From an uncultured Eubacteriales bacterium (lineage in GTDB: Bacteria > Bacillota > Clostridia > Oscillospirales > Oscillospiraceae), in contig ONVI01000040.1 in NCBI GenBank assembly GCA_900321275.1, positions 1 to 55,996 on the forward strand: a stretch of DNA of 55,996 nt, read 5' to 3'. The notes under the pieces are model-generated. The model did not search any database. It saw only the letters and a list, made by a program, of their open reading frames with translations, and was not told where the DNA came from. The position numbers and the translations under genes were made by a program. Shown one piece after another: positions 42,144 to 50,949 of this stretch; position 1 is the stretch's first letter, and each line of letters opens with the position of its first letter.

Positions 42144-42811
42144 AATTCATCTCCTCCTTCTGCTTCGTTCAGAATCGCAATTTCAAGGTTCCCGTTCCGG
42201 CAGCGCAGGGCGTCCAGAAATTCCTGCGCGGCGGCGGGATCCTTCATTTCAATTTTATAATCCAGCTTATACAGGCTTCCCATATTGGAGGTCTTCGCCT
42301 TCACAAGCTTCCGGCTTTTCGTGTACTGCTCAAAGAGGTCGTCAAAGGCGTCGGCAAAGTGCAGCGACTCGGGAACCGTGATATGAAGCGCAACAAAGCG
42401 GTCGCAGCTCATCGGAATGCGGGAAAGCAGCAGCATGACGCCGGAGGCAATCAGCGTGAACAGCAGCGCTACAGCGCCGTATCCCGCCGCGCAGGTGAGA
42501 CCTGCGGTCATGACCAGGAAGATTGCGGATATATCTCTGGCTTTCCCGGCTGCCGAACGGAAACGCACCAGCGAGAAGGCGCCCGCCACGGCGATGCCGG
42601 TACCCACGTTGCCGTTGACCATCAGGATCACCGTGGTGACAATGATCGGCAGCACGACCAGGGAGATCAGAAAGCTGCGGGTGGCATTGCTTTCGCGGCT
42701 CAGCGAGAGCGCGGTGATCGCGCCGCACAGTCCTGCAAAAAGCAGACTGAGCAGGTATTGACCGAGCGAAAAGCTCCCGGTCAGAATGAAACTGTTATAA
42801 ATTGACGACAT
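42140..42811 (-). CDS. DUF4956 membrane protein
   Basis: This 223-residue protein has about four or five membrane helices in residues 10-130, then a soluble C-terminal domain (about 135-223) rich in charged residues. The motif GAFSLVRFRSAAGKARDI between helices is the family hallmark. Function is not known. It is commonly found beside VTC-type polyphosphate polymerase genes, as here, where the start overlaps that gene by 17 bp. Confidence 0.88.
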   Translation of the reverse strand: MSSIYNSFILTGSFSLGQYLLSLLFAGLCGAITALSLSRESNATRSFLISLVVLPIIVTTVILMVNGNVGTGIAVAGAFSLVRFRSAAGKARDISAIFLVMTAGLTCAAGYGAVALLFTLIASGVMLLLSRIPMSCDRFVALHITVPESLHFADAFDDLFEQYTKSRKLVKAKTSNMGSLYKLDYKIEMKDPAAAQEFLDALRCRNGNLEIAILNEAEGGDEL

Positions 42812-43541
42812 GTTTTTCTCCTCCTTTTTCTTCTATCATGGAAACAGAACGCTGCTTTTCTTCCAGCGCGTGCAGATAGGCGGTACCGTATTTGGAGAAG
42901 CTGCCCGGCAGGATTGCCTCCGCGTCCAGCGCATCCGCAAGCCACAGGGGCATGGCGCCGGCCGTTTTGATCTCGAGCAGCACCGTGCCTCCCGGCAGCA
43001 GGCGGATCCCCGCGGAGCCGCGGTCAAGGCGCAGCTCGTTTTCGCGGTACCGGATATCCCTGTCAAAGGTCAGACGCAGATCGGGGTGCTCCTCATCAAA
43101 CCAGGCTTCGCGCTCACAGGCGATCAGCATCGCGCCCGTGGGCCTTCCGTATAGCCGCATGGCCCAATCGAGCTCGGACATGATCTGGCTCTCAAAGGGC
43201 CTGATTCCCGTCCGCAGATAGCGTTCCGCTTCCTTCAGCGTCATCGCCGCGCGGCGCTTGTACACCACGCCGCCGAACTTTTTCTTGAGCTCCAGAAACA
43301 CGGTGGAATCCGCTCCGGCCGTGCCATAGCTGCGAAGGCGCAGCTTTTCTTTATAGTCCACAGCTTCCATAGAGCTTCGTATGATGCGCCTGTCCGGTGT
43401 GTCCAGATAGAGGCTCAGCACCGTGCTGCGGCCGTATTTATCCGGCTTCAGGTATGAGCCGATCTCTTGAAACAGCGCGTTGTACTGCGCTTCGGAGAGA
43501 AGATACTTCTTCTCGATCCTCTTGAAAACACAGGTTGCCAT
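42795..43541 (-). CDS. VTC-domain (polyphosphate polymerase-like) protein
   Basis: I start this 248-residue protein at ATG 43541, which has AAGGAAGG upstream; a longer frame to 43658 is not conserved-looking. The VTC-domain pattern is clear: FKRIEKKYLL near the start, SLYLDTPDRRII, YKEKLRLRSYG, VFLELKKKFGGVVYKRR and TFDRDIRYRENEL. In yeast this fold makes polyphosphate from ATP inside a tunnel lined with basic residues. In bacteria its role is not settled. First gene of the operon with DUF4956 and the beta-helix protein. Confidence 0.88.
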   Translation of the reverse strand: MATCVFKRIEKKYLLSEAQYNALFQEIGSYLKPDKYGRSTVLSLYLDTPDRRIIRSSMEAVDYKEKLRLRSYGTAGADSTVFLELKKKFGGVVYKRRAAMTLKEAERYLRTGIRPFESQIMSELDWAMRLYGRPTGAMLIACEREAWFDEEHPDLRLTFDRDIRYRENELRLDRGSAGIRLLPGGTVLLEIKTAGAMPLWLADALDAEAILPGSFSKYGTAYLHALEEKQRSVSMIEEKGGEKHVVNL

Positions 43542-44009
43542 TGCGTATGACCTTCCTTCCTCGTTTCTGTGGCCATCATAGACACTTAAACTAAATCCAA
43601 CTTTAAAGGAAACGCTGGTTCCTATGTCCTCGGCGCGTCGGCAAACTGTTGCCGGCACTGCGGCCGGAATTGTAACGCTGCAGGCGCAGCGGCGGAAACC
43701 TCAGCTTCTGCTTGACGAAACCGAGGTAGAAGAGTATCTTAATACAGGCATAATCCTGCGTACCGTCCCCATCGGCTTGAAGTTTGCTTCGCTGTCAAGA
43801 GCCGTGAGGACTAAGGCAACGGAAAGCAAAAAAATAATTATGGGTATCGGCTTGACACAGCAAGCTTCTCTGTATGACCGTAGGGGCGATTCACGAATCG
43901 CCCGGCGGCAGAGGCCGCGTCCGGCGAATGCGCCAGACGGTGTGCATGTTGGTTGTTTGCTGAATAAACCCGATACCCAGAAAAATAATTTTGAAAAGGA
44001 GATATTATC
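43542..44009. other. Gap between divergent genes with one relic hairpin
   Basis: No gene is supported. Bases 43884-43903 form a stem (GGGCGATTC/GAATCGCCC) preceded by CCGTA, like the palindromic blocks of repeat family C, so this may be a relic. An AAAAGGAGA ribosome site for the dehydrogenase is at 43995-44002. Near 43605 GGAAACGCTGG resembles the end of repeat family B but has no partner. Confidence 0.4.
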
Positions 44010-45158
44010 ATGGCAAATCGCATCGTACTCAATCCTGTATCTTACCACGGTGTCGGCGCTGTCAAGGAGATCGGCGGTGAGCTGGGCCGCCGCGGCTTTA
44101 AACGCGCCTTCATCGCCTCCGGCCGCCACGTTGTCAAGTCCGGTGAAATCAAAAAGATCACCGACGTGCTCGACGAGATCGGCGTTTCCTACACCTTCTA
44201 CACCGACATCAAGCCCAACCCCACCATCGAGAACGTCCAGAACGGCGTCAAGGCTTTCAAGGAGTTTGACGCTGACTGCATCATCGCCGTCGGCGGCGGC
44301 TCCGTTATGGACACCTCCAAGGCCATCGGCATCATCGTCAACAACCCTGAGTTTGCCGACGTCCGCTCCCTTGAGGGCGTGGCCCCCACCAAGCGGCACG
44401 CGGTCTTCACCATCGCCGTTCCAACCACCGCCGGCACTGCCGCCGAGGTTACGATCAACTATGTCATCACTGACGTGGAGAAGAAGCGCAAGTTCGTCTG
44501 CGTCGATACCAATGATATCCCCGAGGTCGCCGTCGTCGATCCCGAGATGATGTACTCCATGCCCAAGCCCCTCACCGCCGCCACCGGCATGGACGCCCTG
44601 ACCCACGCCATTGAGGGCTACATCACCAAGGGCCACTGCGCCATCTCCGATATGTTCCATCTCGAGGCCATCCGCCTGATCGCGAAGAATCTGCGCGCCG
44701 CCGTTGAAAACGACGAAGCAGGCCGCGAGGGTATGGCGCTCGGCCAGTATATCGCCGGCATGGGCTTTAGTAACGTCGGCCTCGGCATCGTCCACTCCAT
44801 GGCTCACGGCCTGAGCGCCCTGTACGATACCCCGCACGGCGTTGCCTGCGCGATTCTGCTGCCTTTGGGCCTTGCGTACAATATGCCCGCCGCCGGTGAG
44901 CGCTACCGTGCCATCGGCCGCGCCATGGAGGTTCCCTATATCGACAGCATGAACGATGAGGAGGCGGCAAAGGCTACCATCGCCGCCGTCAAGAAGCTGG
45001 GCGCCGACGTGGGTATCCCCGCCGACCTCAAGGAGATCGTCAAGGACGAGGATGTGCAGTTCCTCTCTGAGTCCGCCTTTGCCGACGCCTGCTGCCCGGG
45101 CAACCCCCGCGACACCAGCGTCGAAGAGATCGCTGCCCTCTACCGCAGCCTGATGTAA
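44010..45158 (+). CDS. Iron-containing alcohol dehydrogenase
   Basis: This 382-residue enzyme has the NAD-binding glycine motif AVGGGSVMDTSKA (about 93-105), the phosphate-loop region VPTTAGTAAEVT and the metal ligands in DALTHAIEGY (about 195-204) and the histidines near HSMAHGLSALYDTPHGVA. It reduces aldehydes to alcohols in fermentation. Its codons favour C in third position (ATC, GTC, GCC) more than neighbours, a sign of high expression. A repeat element begins directly at the stop. Confidence 0.95.
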   Translation: MANRIVLNPVSYHGVGAVKEIGGELGRRGFKRAFIASGRHVVKSGEIKKITDVLDEIGVSYTFYTDIKPNPTIENVQNGVKAFKEFDADCIIAVGGGSVMDTSKAIGIIVNNPEFADVRSLEGVAPTKRHAVFTIAVPTTAGTAAEVTINYVITDVEKKRKFVCVDTNDIPEVAVVDPEMMYSMPKPLTAATGMDALTHAIEGYITKGHCAISDMFHLEAIRLIAKNLRAAVENDEAGREGMALGQYIAGMGFSNVGLGIVHSMAHGLSALYDTPHGVACAILLPLGLAYNMPAAGERYRAIGRAMEVPYIDSMNDEEAAKATIAAVKKLGADVGIPADLKEIVKDEDVQFLSESAFADACCPGNPRDTSVEEIAALYRSLM

Positions 45159-45323
45159 TACGATTATCCGATAGAACAGGTTGAACCTTTCCGGCCGGAT
45201 TTGTGCCAGGCTTCGTGATCGGACTTGACCATACACAAAGGATGCTCTGCGTCCGCTGCCTTGCCTGACGCAAATCTGCCTCGGACTCGGAAATCTTTCA
45301 AACCGCCATATCGGATAATAGTA
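45159..45323. repeat. MITE-like repeat family A, copy 2
   Basis: A 165-bp element matching 4960-5118 with ends TACGATTATCCGATA and TATCGGATAATAGTA (one mismatch between the ends). A 6-base direct duplication (CTCGGA) accounts for its extra length. It starts directly at the stop codon of the dehydrogenase gene. Confidence 0.88.
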
Positions 45324-45334
45324 TAAACTGGAAA

Positions 45335-45376
45335 ACGCCCGTCGACTGCCTGCTTTTCAAAGCTGCCGACGGGCGT
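45335..45376 (+). terminator. Hairpin after the dehydrogenase, possible terminator
   Basis: ACGCCCGTCG (45335-45344) pairs with CGACGGGCGT (45367-45376). There is no T run, so termination is uncertain. Confidence 0.45.
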
Positions 45377-45436
45377 AATACTAACTTTCAATGCATAGAC
45401 GCGGGCAAGGACATCCTGCAGCGGGAGTCCGGTGAA

Positions 45437-45465
45437 TTGCACGAAGGGAGAAAAGAGAGTATACT
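45437..45465 (+). promoter_or_regulatory. Promoter of the Y-family polymerase gene
   Basis: TTGCAC (45437-45442) and TATACT (45460-45465) are 17 bp apart, 33 bp before the ATG. No LexA box was recognised. Confidence 0.65.
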
Positions 45466-45497
45466 GAAAAAAACTGTTGGAACAGGAGGCCGCAGAG

Positions 45498-46791
45498 ATG
45501 AACGAACGGCTTATCTTTCATGTGGATGTCAACAGTGCCTTCCTGTCCTGGGAGGCAGCGCGGCGCGTCAGAAACGGCGAGCCCGATCTGCGCCTGATCC
45601 CGTCCTGTATCGGGGCCCGATCTGCGCCTGATCCCGTCCTGTATCGGGGGCGACCCGGAATCCAGAAGGGGAGTCGTGCTTGCAAAGTCCATCCCGGCGA
45701 AGGCTTTCAAAATCAAGACAGGTGAGCCGATCGCCATGGCACTGAGAAAATGCCCCAGGCTTGTGATCGCAAAGCCGGACTTTAAGCTGTATTCGGCCTG
45801 TTCCAAGGCGTTTAAGGACATCTGCCGCGGCTATGCCCCGGTCGTGGAGGAATTCTCCATCGATGAATGCTTTATGGACATGACCGGAACCGGACACATG
45901 TACCCCGACCCTGTCGCGCTGGCGCATACGATCAAGAACAGGATCCGGGATGAGCTCGGCTTTACGGTGAATATCGGCATCGGGCGCAACAAGCTCTGCG
46001 CCAAGATGGCAAGCGACTTTGAAAAGCCGGATAAGGTACACACGCTCTATCCGGAGGAGATCCCTGAAAAGCTCTGGCCGCTGTCAGTAGGGGACTTGCT
46101 CTTCGTGGGCGGTGCCTCCGCAAATCGTCTGCGGGAAGAACGTATTTTCACGATTGGGGAGCTTGCGCACGCAGACCCGGAGCTCCTGCGCAGGATCCTC
46201 GGCGACAAAATGAGTCTCCAGGCCCGCAATTACGCAAACGGCATCGACAATTCTCCCGTCCGGGCAGAGCCCGAAGAGGCCAAGGGCTACAGCAACTCCG
46301 TGACGCTTGAGGAAAACGTGACCACGCTGGAGGCAGCGGACGCGATCCTTCTGGCCCTTTCGGACAGCGTCTCCGCCCACATGCGTTTTGACGGGGCAAA
46401 GGCCTATTGTGTGGCAGTATCCATCCGCTATCTGGACTTTAAAAACCGATCCCATCAGTGTAAGACAGACCATCCGGTGGAATCCACACGGGAGATCTAT
46501 GAACTGTCGAAGCGGCTTCTCCGGGAACTATGGAAAGATCACAGACCGCTGCGGCTCATGAGCATCGCCCTTTCCAACCTGACAAGAGAAGACGAGGGCG
46601 GGCAGATGTCGCTGTTCGGAGAAGAGGACAGCGGCAGACGGAAACGCGATGTGAAACTGGACAAAGCAGTGGACGCATTGCGGAGCAAGTTCGGTTCCGA
46701 CATCATTCAGCGCGGCACGGTTATGAAGGACGGTCTCCACATTGCCCGCAAGTTCAAGGGCAGGCAGGCGTCCGAGCAGGAAAAACCGTAA
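45498..46791 (+). pseudogene. dinB: Y-family DNA polymerase IV (DinB/UmuC), frameshifted by a tandem duplication
   Basis: The start (ATG 45498, AGGAGG upstream) gives NERLIFHVDVNSAFLSWEA with the first catalytic aspartate, then the frame shifts. A 34-bp unit beginning GCCCGATCTGCGC is present twice in tandem (45581-45614 and 45615-45648). With one unit removed the frame reads PSCIGGDPESRRGVVLAKS straight into the rest: SIDECFMD (second catalytic site), the helix-hairpin-helix thumb and the little-finger domain to 46791, about 420 residues. As written, the product is a short peptide. The internal frame from 45676 lacks the first active-site aspartate. The repeat could be lost by slippage, restoring the gene. 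Confidence 0.88.
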
Positions 46792-46814
46792 AGGCAGCAC
46801 CGCATAATAAGCTA

Positions 46815-46862
46815 AGGCAACACCGCACTACTCATTTTCTGTGCGGTGTTGCCTATAGTTTT
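46815..46862. terminator. Terminator between convergent genes
   Basis: A perfect 14-bp stem (AGGCAACACCGCAC at 46815-46828 with its complement at 46841-46854) is followed by ATAGTTTTTT. Its GCAACACCGCA arm also appears in part just upstream (46795-46803). Confidence 0.85.
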
Positions 46863-46869
46863 TTATGCT

Positions 46870-47406
46870 CTAAACTTCTTTTCCCATCCTGTACGCCAGA
46901 TCCAGCGCGGGGTGCGCCGGGTTTTCCCCTGCTGCGGTGACACCTCCCATGAAAACAGTCCCGGCAAGCTTCGCGTGCTCGAAACATTCTATCCAGCCCT
47001 CCACGCCGCTCACAGCCCGCCGGGGAACCTGCTCCTCGTCTTCGGCGGCGGATGTCAGCAGATAAACGTCGCGGAAGGCGTAGTCGCTGGGGAAGAGCGG
47101 ATTCAGACGGTCAAGCAGGGTCTTGAGCTGGCCTGACATCTCATAGTAATAGATGGGCGTAGCAAAGACCAGCACGTCGGCCTCCAGCGCCTTTCGGCAA
47201 ATCACATCTGCATCGTCGCGGATCACGCAGCGCAGCTTCTCCTGACATACAAAGCAGCCGCGGCAGAAGTTCACGGTCTTGCCGCGCAGGGAAATCAGCT
47301 CCGCTTCATGGCCCGCCTCCTGTGCGCCTCTGGCGAAGGCCGTTGCCAGAGCTTCGGAGTTGCTGTTTACGCGGGGGCTCGTCGATACGATCAGTATTTT
47401 TTTCAT
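46870..47406 (-). CDS. Flavodoxin-fold NAD(P)H-dependent oxidoreductase
   Basis: This 178-residue protein has the FMN phosphate loop ISTSPRVNSNSEAL-like start (IVSTSPRVNSNSEALA, about 6-21), the cysteine pair CRGCFVCQEKLRC (about 48-60) typical of iron-sulfur flavoprotein relatives, and FATPIYYYEMSGQLKTLLDR. It probably moves electrons from NAD(P)H to an unknown acceptor. It is the last gene of a minus-strand run with the aldo/keto reductase and hydrolase upstream. Confidence 0.9.
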   Translation of the reverse strand: MKKILIVSTSPRVNSNSEALATAFARGAQEAGHEAELISLRGKTVNFCRGCFVCQEKLRCVIRDDADVICRKALEADVLVFATPIYYYEMSGQLKTLLDRLNPLFPSDYAFRDVYLLTSAAEDEEQVPRRAVSGVEGWIECFEHAKLAGTVFMGGVTAAGENPAHPALDLAYRMGKEV

Positions 47407-47477
47407 GTGTTCCTCCTGTTATTCTAATGTCACGTCACCATTTTCCCGCGGCTCGGTCAGCTCCGGCGCGGTCTTGT

Positions 47478-48395
47478 TCAGTACCAATCGTGTTTTTCGC
47501 CCCGATCCAGTGCAGCCATGGCATCCATCTCCGCCGCGGTAAGCGCGAAGCCGAACAGATCGAGGTTTTCTTTGATATGCTCCGGATTGCCTGACCCCGG
47601 GATCACCACGACGCCGCGCTGCAGATCCCAGCGCAAAATCACCTGTGCCGCGGAGACGCCGTGCGCGTCGGCAATGGCGCAGATGGTATCATCCTGCAGC
47701 AGCGCAGCCGTGTATCCGCGCCCGCCCAGGGGATACCAGCACTGAACCACGATGCCCTTTTCCTGAATGAACGGCACGACGTCCTGCTCCTGATAATATG
47801 GGTGGATTTCATTCTGCACCAGCGCGGGGGTGATCGAAACCTGAGGCAGAAACGAGCGCAGCTCCTTTACATACCAGTTGGAAAGACCCAGAGAGCGGAT
47901 TTTTCCCGCCTCCACATAGCGCTCCATGGCTTTGTATGCCTTCACATCATCCGTGCCCGGATGGTGCAGCAGCATCATATCGATATAACCGATATCCAGC
48001 TTATCAAGCGCCATGTCGATGGCGGCTTCCGGCTCATGGAACTGGTTGGGGTAAATCTTCGTGATGACAAAGATTTCCTCTCTGTCTATTCCGTACTCTG
48101 TCATAGCCTGACGCACACCCTCGCCGACGGCGTCCTCGTTTCCGTACATGTATGCCGTGTCGATCAGTCGTCCGCCGTTTTGAAGCAGTGTCTTGACAGA
48201 ATTGACGCAGGTATCATAATCCAGCGCGTAGGTACCGAGTCCAAGAATCGGCATCTCATAGCCGCTGTTCAGCAGCACCGTTTTCGTTTCAAAATCAAAC
48301 ACGCCGGTTTCCTCCGCAAATCCGAAATCTGTTCTGCTCATAAGAAGCACAAGCAGCAATGCAGAAGCCGCAAGGCATTTCCTTATTTTTCTCAT
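47478..48395 (-). CDS. Aldo/keto reductase with an apparent signal peptide
   Basis: The 305-residue protein is a normal aldo/keto reductase barrel from about residue 38 on (NSGYEMPILGLGTYAL), with the tetrad Asp79, Tyr84, Lys113 and His144 and the cofactor loop IPGSGNPEHIKENL. Unusually, a basic-hydrophobic segment (RKIRKCLAASALLLVLLMS, then FGFA) precedes it, like a Sec signal peptide with cleavage near residue 27. Export would separate it from its NADPH; alternatively the true start is later, but no other ATG with a ribosome site fits. Its start lies 1 bp after the hydrolase stop. Confidence 0.88.
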   Translation of the reverse strand: MRKIRKCLAASALLLVLLMSRTDFGFAEETGVFDFETKTVLLNSGYEMPILGLGTYALDYDTCVNSVKTLLQNGGRLIDTAYMYGNEDAVGEGVRQAMTEYGIDREEIFVITKIYPNQFHEPEAAIDMALDKLDIGYIDMMLLHHPGTDDVKAYKAMERYVEAGKIRSLGLSNWYVKELRSFLPQVSITPALVQNEIHPYYQEQDVVPFIQEKGIVVQCWYPLGGRGYTAALLQDDTICAIADAHGVSAAQVILRWDLQRGVVVIPGSGNPEHIKENLDLFGFALTAAEMDAMAALDRGEKHDWY

Positions 48396-48396
48396 C

Positions 48397-49395
48397 TCAG
48401 TTCAGATACAGATCGAAAAAGCCCTGAATCCTGTCAAAGGGGATGGCGCCCCTGCCGCCGCCGTCATAGAGGTCAGTATGCACCGCGCCGGGAATGATCA
48501 TCAGCTCTTTGTTGTCCGCGTATTTGCTGTCGCGCACCATGTCGGCATAGGCGTCGCGGCTGAAATAGCAGGAGTGAGCCTTGTCACCGTGGATCAGCAG
48601 CACGGCCGAGCGAATCTCGTTGGAATAGTGCAGGATGGGCTGATTGATGAAGCTCTCGCAGCCGATCACGTTCCATCCTCCGTTCGAGTTGAGGGAGCGG
48701 GGATGATATCCGCGCGGCGTCTTGTAATAATCGTAGTAGTCCTTCACGAAGAAGGGCGCGTCCTCGGGCAGCGGATCGACAACACCGCCGCCGAGCTTGT
48801 ATTCGCCCGCCTTCAAATCGGAAAGGCGCTGGGCGCACATGGCCGCCTTTGCCTGATAACGCGCTTCCTCACTGTCGGCAGAGTCGAAATATCCCTTGGC
48901 ATTGACACGGGTCATATCGTACATGGTCGCCGCCACTGTTGCCTTGACGCGGGTATCCAGCGCGGCGGCGTTGAGCGCCATACCGCCCCAGCCGCAGATG
49001 CCGATGATGCCGATACGCGCGGGATCGACCATATGGTGCAGGGAAAGGAAGTCCACCGCAGCCATGAAATCCTCTGTATTGATATCCGGAGAGGCCATAT
49101 AGCGGACGTTGCCGCCGCTCTCGCCGGTGAAAGAGGGATCAAAGGCCAGCGTCACAAAGCCGCGCTCCGCCATCGTCTGGGCGTAGAGACCGGAGCACTG
49201 CTCCTTGACTGCGCCGAAGGGACCGGAAACGGCGATTGCGGGGAGTTTTCCCTCCACACCCTTGGGAATATACAGATCTGCCGCCAGGGTAATGCCGTAG
49301 CGGTTGATAAACGTGACCTTGCTGTGATTGACCTTATCGCTCCGCGGAAAAGTCTTGTCCCATTCCCGTGTGAGCTTCAGTTCTTCGAGTTTCAT
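48397..49395 (-). CDS. Alpha/beta hydrolase (dienelactone hydrolase/YcjY-like)
   Basis: I start this 332-residue enzyme at ATG 49395, with AAAGGAGA upstream. The frame extends to 49497 but enters the family B repeat. It has the nucleophile region GICGWGGMA (the usual GxSxG serine is replaced: Cys in position 2 and Trp where Ser is normal differ between relatives), a HGDKAHSCYFSRDAY acid loop and a closing PGAVHTDLYD histidine. The catalytic cysteine reading would fit dienelactone hydrolase-like enzymes. Substrate unknown. First gene of the three-gene minus-strand run. Confidence 0.82.
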   Translation of the reverse strand: MKLEELKLTREWDKTFPRSDKVNHSKVTFINRYGITLAADLYIPKGVEGKLPAIAVSGPFGAVKEQCSGLYAQTMAERGFVTLAFDPSFTGESGGNVRYMASPDINTEDFMAAVDFLSLHHMVDPARIGIIGICGWGGMALNAAALDTRVKATVAATMYDMTRVNAKGYFDSADSEEARYQAKAAMCAQRLSDLKAGEYKLGGGVVDPLPEDAPFFVKDYYDYYKTPRGYHPRSLNSNGGWNVIGCESFINQPILHYSNEIRSAVLLIHGDKAHSCYFSRDAYADMVRDSKYADNKELMIIPGAVHTDLYDGGGRGAIPFDRIQGFFDLYLN

Positions 49396-49416
49396 TCTGC
49401 CTTCTCCTTTACCTGT

Positions 49417-49538
49417 GGAAACGCTGAATAAATCGCCGCGCACGTCTTGACGACATCTTTTCCGCCTGACTTTGCCTGAAAAACTTGAAATACACAAAGT
49501 ATTCCTGCGCTTTTCACTCCGATTTAATCAGCGCTTCC
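49417..49538. repeat. MITE-like repeat family B, copy 2
   Basis: A 122-bp shorter copy of the element at 35352-35515, with ends GGAAACGCTGAATAAAT and ATTTAATCAGCGCTTCC. It overlaps the last codons of the small gene at 49524. Confidence 0.8.
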
Positions 49539-49751
49539 CTGTTTTTTTGTTTCGCGGATCAGCTTGTCCAGCCTGTCCAGTTGTCTCTGCTTTTCGTGGA
49601 TCTCCTGCAAAGCATCACAGCGGCATGAACGCAGGCAATGGATCAAATCCTCGGCACTGCCGCTTTGATAGAAGTGTTCGGCGCGCCGTATCGTTGACTC
49701 GCTGCAGCCCGCGTCATTCATGCACTCCCTCATGCTTGCCCAGTCGACCAT
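49524..49751 (-). CDS. Small conserved helical protein
   Basis: This 75-residue protein is mostly helical, with MRECMNDAGCSESTIRRAEHF, then LIHCLRSCRCDALQEIHEKQ and a charged helical end. The paired cysteines RSCRC stand out. I have seen similar small proteins beside hydrolases and regulators in gut Firmicutes, but no function is known to me. Its last codons and stop lie inside the family B repeat, so the C-terminus (GSAD) probably comes from the insertion. It is divergent from the LysR gene. Confidence 0.65.
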   Translation of the reverse strand: MVDWASMRECMNDAGCSESTIRRAEHFYQSGSAEDLIHCLRSCRCDALQEIHEKQRQLDRLDKLIRETKKQGSAD

Positions 49752-49795
49752 ATCGGTTTCCTCCCGCTTTGTCCTTGCGAATAGAGAATACCATA

Positions 49796-49840
49796 TTGCA
49801 AAGCAGAGCGCTAATAGCTATAATGAATATCATGATATTC
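49796..49840 (+). promoter_or_regulatory. LysR gene promoter with a palindromic operator
   Basis: TTGCAA (49796-49801) and TATAAT (49819-49824) are 17 bp apart. A perfect 16-bp palindrome GAATATCATGATATTC (49825-49840) follows directly and covers the likely start point, a good site for autoregulation. Confidence 0.65.
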
Positions 49841-49867
49841 TGAAACGGCATATCAAAGGAGGGCTCC

Positions 49868-50749
49868 ATGGAAATCCGCACGCTTCGCTACTTTCTCGCC
49901 GTCGCCCGGGAAGAGAACATGTCCCGCGCTGCCGAGCAGCTTCATGTGACACAGCCTACCCTGTCAAAGGCGCTGAAATCCCTGGAAGATGAGCTCGGGA
50001 AGAAGCTCTTTTTAAGGCACAGCTTCAGCATTGCCCTCACGGAAGAGGGAGAGCTTCTCCGCAGCCGCGCGGAGGATCTCATCTCCATGGCGGATAAGAT
50101 CGAGCAGGAGTTTTCATCTTTGGACGACATCACCGGCGGGGATATTTACTTCGGTCTCGCGGAGTCCTATCAGATCCGCTATCTTGCCAGAGAGGTCCAT
50201 GCGTTCAAAGAGCTCTATCCTGACCTGCGCTATCATATCACAAGCGGGGATACGGAGCAGGTTACGGAAAAGCTGGACAAGGGCCTGCTGGATTTTGCCG
50301 TGATCTGTGAAACGCCGGATGAGAAAAAGTATCGCCATATCCTCTTCCCCGAATCGGATCATTTCGGCGCTGTTTTCTCTCAGGATTCTCCGCTTTCCCA
50401 AAAGGAGATGATCACCGCGGAGGATCTTGCAGGGCTGCCTCTTTTTACCTCCGAGCAGAGCTGGGAGAATGATATCCGGCCCTGGGCGAAGGAGACCTTC
50501 TCCGCGCTCCGGCTGGAGGGCTCCTTCCGCCTTGCCTTCAACGGCTCCATGTTTGCAAGGGAGGGGCTCGGCATTCTTCTGACACTGAACAATCTGATTG
50601 ACACTTCGCCCGAAAGCGGTCTGGTTTTCCGCCCGCTGTATCCGCGGCTTGAAATGAAAATGTATCTGATCTGGAATAAATACCAGAGCTTCACCCCGAT
50701 TGCGGAACGCTTCCTGAAACAGATCAAGAACTCTTTTGCCGGTGGCTGA
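49868..50749 (+). CDS. LysR-family transcriptional regulator
   Basis: This 293-residue regulator has the N-terminal helix-turn-helix (LRYFLAVAREENMSRAAEQLHVTQPTLSKALKSLE) and a substrate-binding domain of two lobes. AAAGGAGGG precedes the ATG. It is divergent from the small protein and the hydrolase/reductase run, which it probably controls. The ligand is not known. The 200-bp gap after it holds no gene. Confidence 0.94.
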   Translation: MEIRTLRYFLAVAREENMSRAAEQLHVTQPTLSKALKSLEDELGKKLFLRHSFSIALTEEGELLRSRAEDLISMADKIEQEFSSLDDITGGDIYFGLAESYQIRYLAREVHAFKELYPDLRYHITSGDTEQVTEKLDKGLLDFAVICETPDEKKYRHILFPESDHFGAVFSQDSPLSQKEMITAEDLAGLPLFTSEQSWENDIRPWAKETFSALRLEGSFRLAFNGSMFAREGLGILLTLNNLIDTSPESGLVFRPLYPRLEMKMYLIWNKYQSFTPIAERFLKQIKNSFAGG

Positions 50750-50949
50750 CCTCGCGCCGGGCGGACATACAAGTCCAGAAATTGCCCTATGTGAAAAAAG
50801 GCTGTGTCATGTCATTTTCGGGGGCGTTTTTGTTATTTTCGGGATGGAAATTTTTTCCGAGCTGTGTTATTATAAAGGATAAGGTTAAGAGGGATGATTT
50901 CGGGGCGCTTTTCCGTAAACCAGGCAGAAAGAAAGGTTGGTGACATAAG

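Noticed and set aside
43701-45236. 511-codon minus-strand frame and 308-codon plus-strand frame around the dehydrogenase
   Set aside because: Both are shadows of the alcohol dehydrogenase; the plus frame is a serine/proline-rich out-of-frame reading.
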